Positions 12,522 through 13,703 of a stretch of 13,703 bases of DNA are shown here, piece by piece. This stretch comes from Aadella sp043822885. Lineage in GTDB: Bacteria > Omnitrophota > Gorgyraeia > Tantalellales > Tantalellaceae. The notes beneath the pieces were generated by a model. The model was not told the origin of the DNA. It worked only from the letters and a program-made list of their open reading frames with translations, and searched no databases. The translations under genes and the position numbers were made by a program. The stretch is taken from the NCBI GenBank assembly GCA_043822885.1, contig JBDRBI010000142.1, positions 1-13,703 of the forward strand, given 5' to 3'. The first letter of the stretch is position 1. Every line of letters begins with the position of its first letter.

Positions 12522-13426
12522 AGCCTTTTTATCTCCTCTATAAGATGCTGATCCTCCTCCGGAGAGCGTCCCTGAACGGTAAGATATCCTCCAACCATCA
12601 TGCCGTTCGCTCCGGCTGTATACATCATGCTCTGAAAATCCTTAAGCACGGTTTCCCTTCCCGCGGCCACCTTAATGGTTATGTGTTCAAGTATTATGCG
12701 AAATATCGCTATAGACCTAATAGCATCTATCGCGGACATTTTTCCCCGGGTCTCGAACGGTGTTCCCTTAACGGGAACAAGAAAGTTCATCGGGACCGAA
12801 TCCACTTTTAGCTCTTTTAGGGTGCACGCCATATCTATACGGTCCTGCCAGGTCTCTCCGATACCCAAAATTCCGCCGGAACACACTTCTAGCCCCGCGT
12901 CTTTCGCGCAGGCAACGGTATTAACCCGGTCATGAAAACTATGAGTGGTTACAATTTCCGGGTAAAACCTTTCGGATGTTTCTATGTTGTGATGGTACCT
13001 AGTAAGTCCGGCCTCTTTAAGAGCAAAAAAGGCCTCTTTATTCAATTCGCCTAAAGAAGCGCAGATCTCTATATTAACCTCTTTAAGTATCTGCCGAATA
13101 CTGTCCGCGATCAGAGCGATCTCATCTGAAGTAAGCCGATTGCCGCTTGTAACGATACCGAAACGGTGTGCCCCGTTCTTAAGAGCCGTTCTAGCCGCCA
13201 TGACTATTTCTTCTTTATTTTTAAGCGAATATACGGGGATATCCGTATGATGATGAGCCGATTGAGCGCAAAACTTGCAATCCTCGCTGCAAGAACCTGA
13301 TTTAGCGTTTATGATCCCGCACATTTCAAGATTCTGTCCGATCCGTTCTTTCCGGATCTTGTTCGCCCGCGCAAGAAGCTCTTCTGTCGGTAACGACAAT
13401 AGATCTAGATATCTACACTTATCCAT
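12506..13426 (-). CDS. bioB: Biotin synthase
   Basis: A 306-residue radical SAM enzyme inserting sulfur into dethiobiotin. The [4Fe-4S] site is C46-C50-C53 (SGSCSEDCKFCAQS). Of the four E. coli [2Fe-2S] ligands, C122 (ICASLG), C182 (VCSGGI) and R257 (AAGRE) are kept, but the first cysteine, in E. coli FCMGAA, is Gly (G90 in RFGIVTSG). A comparable loss occurs in biotin synthases of anaerobes, some of which reportedly carry a different auxiliary cluster; which cluster this enzyme has is open. YHHNIETS and the C-terminal YLTVQGR segment are normal. ATG at 13424-13426 directly abuts the operator and has no Shine-Dalgarno, so its mRNA may be leaderless. It is the first gene of the operon. Confidence 0.95.
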   Translation of the reverse strand: MDKCRYLDLLSLPTEELLARANKIRKERIGQNLEMCGIINAKSGSCSEDCKFCAQSAHHHTDIPVYSLKNKEEIVMAARTALKNGAHRFGIVTSGNRLTSDEIALIADSIRQILKEVNIEICASLGELNKEAFFALKEAGLTRYHHNIETSERFYPEIVTTHSFHDRVNTVACAKDAGLEVCSGGILGIGETWQDRIDMACTLKELKVDSVPMNFLVPVKGTPFETRGKMSAIDAIRSIAIFRIILEHITIKVAAGRETVLKDFQSMMYTAGANGMMVGGYLTVQGRSPEEDQHLIEEIKRLWNNE

Positions 13427-13427
13427 A

Positions 13428-13459
13428 ATGTAAACAATTTTATCACTTTTGGTTTACAT
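13428..13459. promoter_or_regulatory. BirA-type biotin operator
   Basis: A near-perfect inverted repeat: ATGTAAACA (13428-13436), 14 bases, GGTTTACAT (13451-13459). This fits the published BirA box (WTGTWAACC, 14-16 bases, GGTTWACAW) with one mismatch at the inner edge. It overlaps the -10 and fills the promoter spacer, so BirA with biotinyl-AMP should block RNA polymerase when biotin is plentiful. birA itself is not in the window. Confidence 0.93.
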
Positions 13460-13465
13460 TTGCAA
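13437..13465 (-). promoter_or_regulatory. Promoter of the biotin operon
   Basis: On the minus strand TTGCAA (13465-13460) and TAAAAT (13442-13437) are 17 bases apart. Seven bases beyond the -10 the transcript would start at about 13427-13430, leaving none to four bases before the bioB ATG. The overlap with the operator supports it as the true promoter. Confidence 0.75.
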
Positions 13466-13580
13466 ATAAATTGAGCCCGAGGAAAGGCGAAAGGCAAGGC
13501 CTTCATTCGCGGTGTCATTTTTTAACGCTTTTTATGTAATAGTTCAGTTCTCCGAAGCAAAGGCACTTTTACGTGTTGTC

Positions 13581-13605
13581 ATTCCCGAATGTTTTTGTCG
13601 GGAAT
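13581..13605. repeat. ATTCCC/GGGAAT-type palindromic repeat
   Basis: ATTCCCGA (13581-13588) and TCGGGAAT (13598-13605) form perfect 8-bp arms around 9 bases, inside a GTCATTCCCG...GGGAATCCAG context. This resembles the dRS3 repeat known from Neisseria and similar small repeats in many genomes. It lies about 120 bases upstream of the bioB promoter. The rest of 13466-13703 shows no gene I can support. Confidence 0.6.
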
Positions 13606-13693
13606 CCAGAAAAACGGTCTCACGTTAGCCACGGGGACGGCAGGCGGGCACATCCTGCGCGCTTCGCGGTTTTACCTGTTATTTTTAATCTTC

Positions 13694-13701
13694 AGGAGGA
13701 G
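13694..13701 (+). promoter_or_regulatory. Possible Shine-Dalgarno of a plus-strand gene beyond the window
   Basis: AGGAGGAG lies at the very end, correctly placed if a plus-strand gene starts within a few bases past 13703. That would make the 13466-13693 spacer the divide between diverging genes. The start codon is not visible, so this is tentative. Confidence 0.35.
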
Positions 13702-13703
13702 AA

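Noticed and set aside
13500..13545. Another arm of the large palindrome family
   Set aside because: Only TTAACGCTTTTT resembles the family; too short to claim.

Overview
This 13.7-kb window looks like a chromosomal piece of an uncultivated, probably anaerobic, moderately AT-rich bacterium. Candidate phylum Omnitrophota is my best guess. It rests on overall style only: a pyrophosphate-type phosphofructokinase, a Lys/Ala-rich mini-protein, an AmmeMemoRadiSam-type radical SAM enzyme and repeat-filled spacers. No marker gene proves it. Every gene recognised, RNA genes included, lies on the minus strand, so transcription runs from high to low coordinates. I see no phage, transposase, CRISPR array or defence system.

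Layout from high to low coordinates: (1) 13426-9668 is a biotin operon, bioB-bioF-bioC-bioD. A BirA-type operator fused to a sigma70-like promoter sits directly against the bioB start codon. bioA, bioH and birA are absent. (2) 9229-7301 holds a PduO-type cobalamin adenosyltransferase and a dihydrolipoamide dehydrogenase. (3) 6917-4466 is a tight run: D-aminoacyl-tRNA deacylase, a small cupin, a secreted unknown protein carrying a G10 tract, and PPi-type phosphofructokinase. (4) 4279-4039 is a self-contained unit for a 32-residue Lys/Ala/Val protein, with promoter, strong ribosome binding site and perfect intrinsic terminator. (5) 4035-3660 has a consensus promoter, tRNA-Met(CAT) and tRNA-Val(CAC), both with encoded CCA and duplicated 3' flanks. 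(6) 3451-1904 is an RNA/nucleic-acid cluster: a coiled-coil C4 zinc-ribbon protein, an RNase H and the type A RNase P RNA. (7) 1450-1 holds a Tat-signal radical SAM enzyme followed by the start of a spermidine-synthase-like membrane protein.

The coding part is mostly housekeeping; the unusual material is in the spacers. Three of them (1451-1903, 6918-7300, 9230-9667) carry degenerate tandem repeats with a strict 7-nt period built from several different words. Two about 185-nt palindromes (9301-9482, and 11135-11325 between bioF and bioC) share a core, but their outer arms differ between copies while each stays self-complementary. Two single arms of the same family occur at 1484-1527 and 9591-9654. 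Two more repeats resemble widespread bacterial intergenic palindromes (TTGCGAG/CTCGCAA type at 1717-1798; ATTCCC/GGGAAT type at 13581-13605).

Several starts were moved from the longest open frame to positions supported by a Shine-Dalgarno site or an ATGA overlap: rnhA, pfk, the secreted protein, the cupin and bioD.
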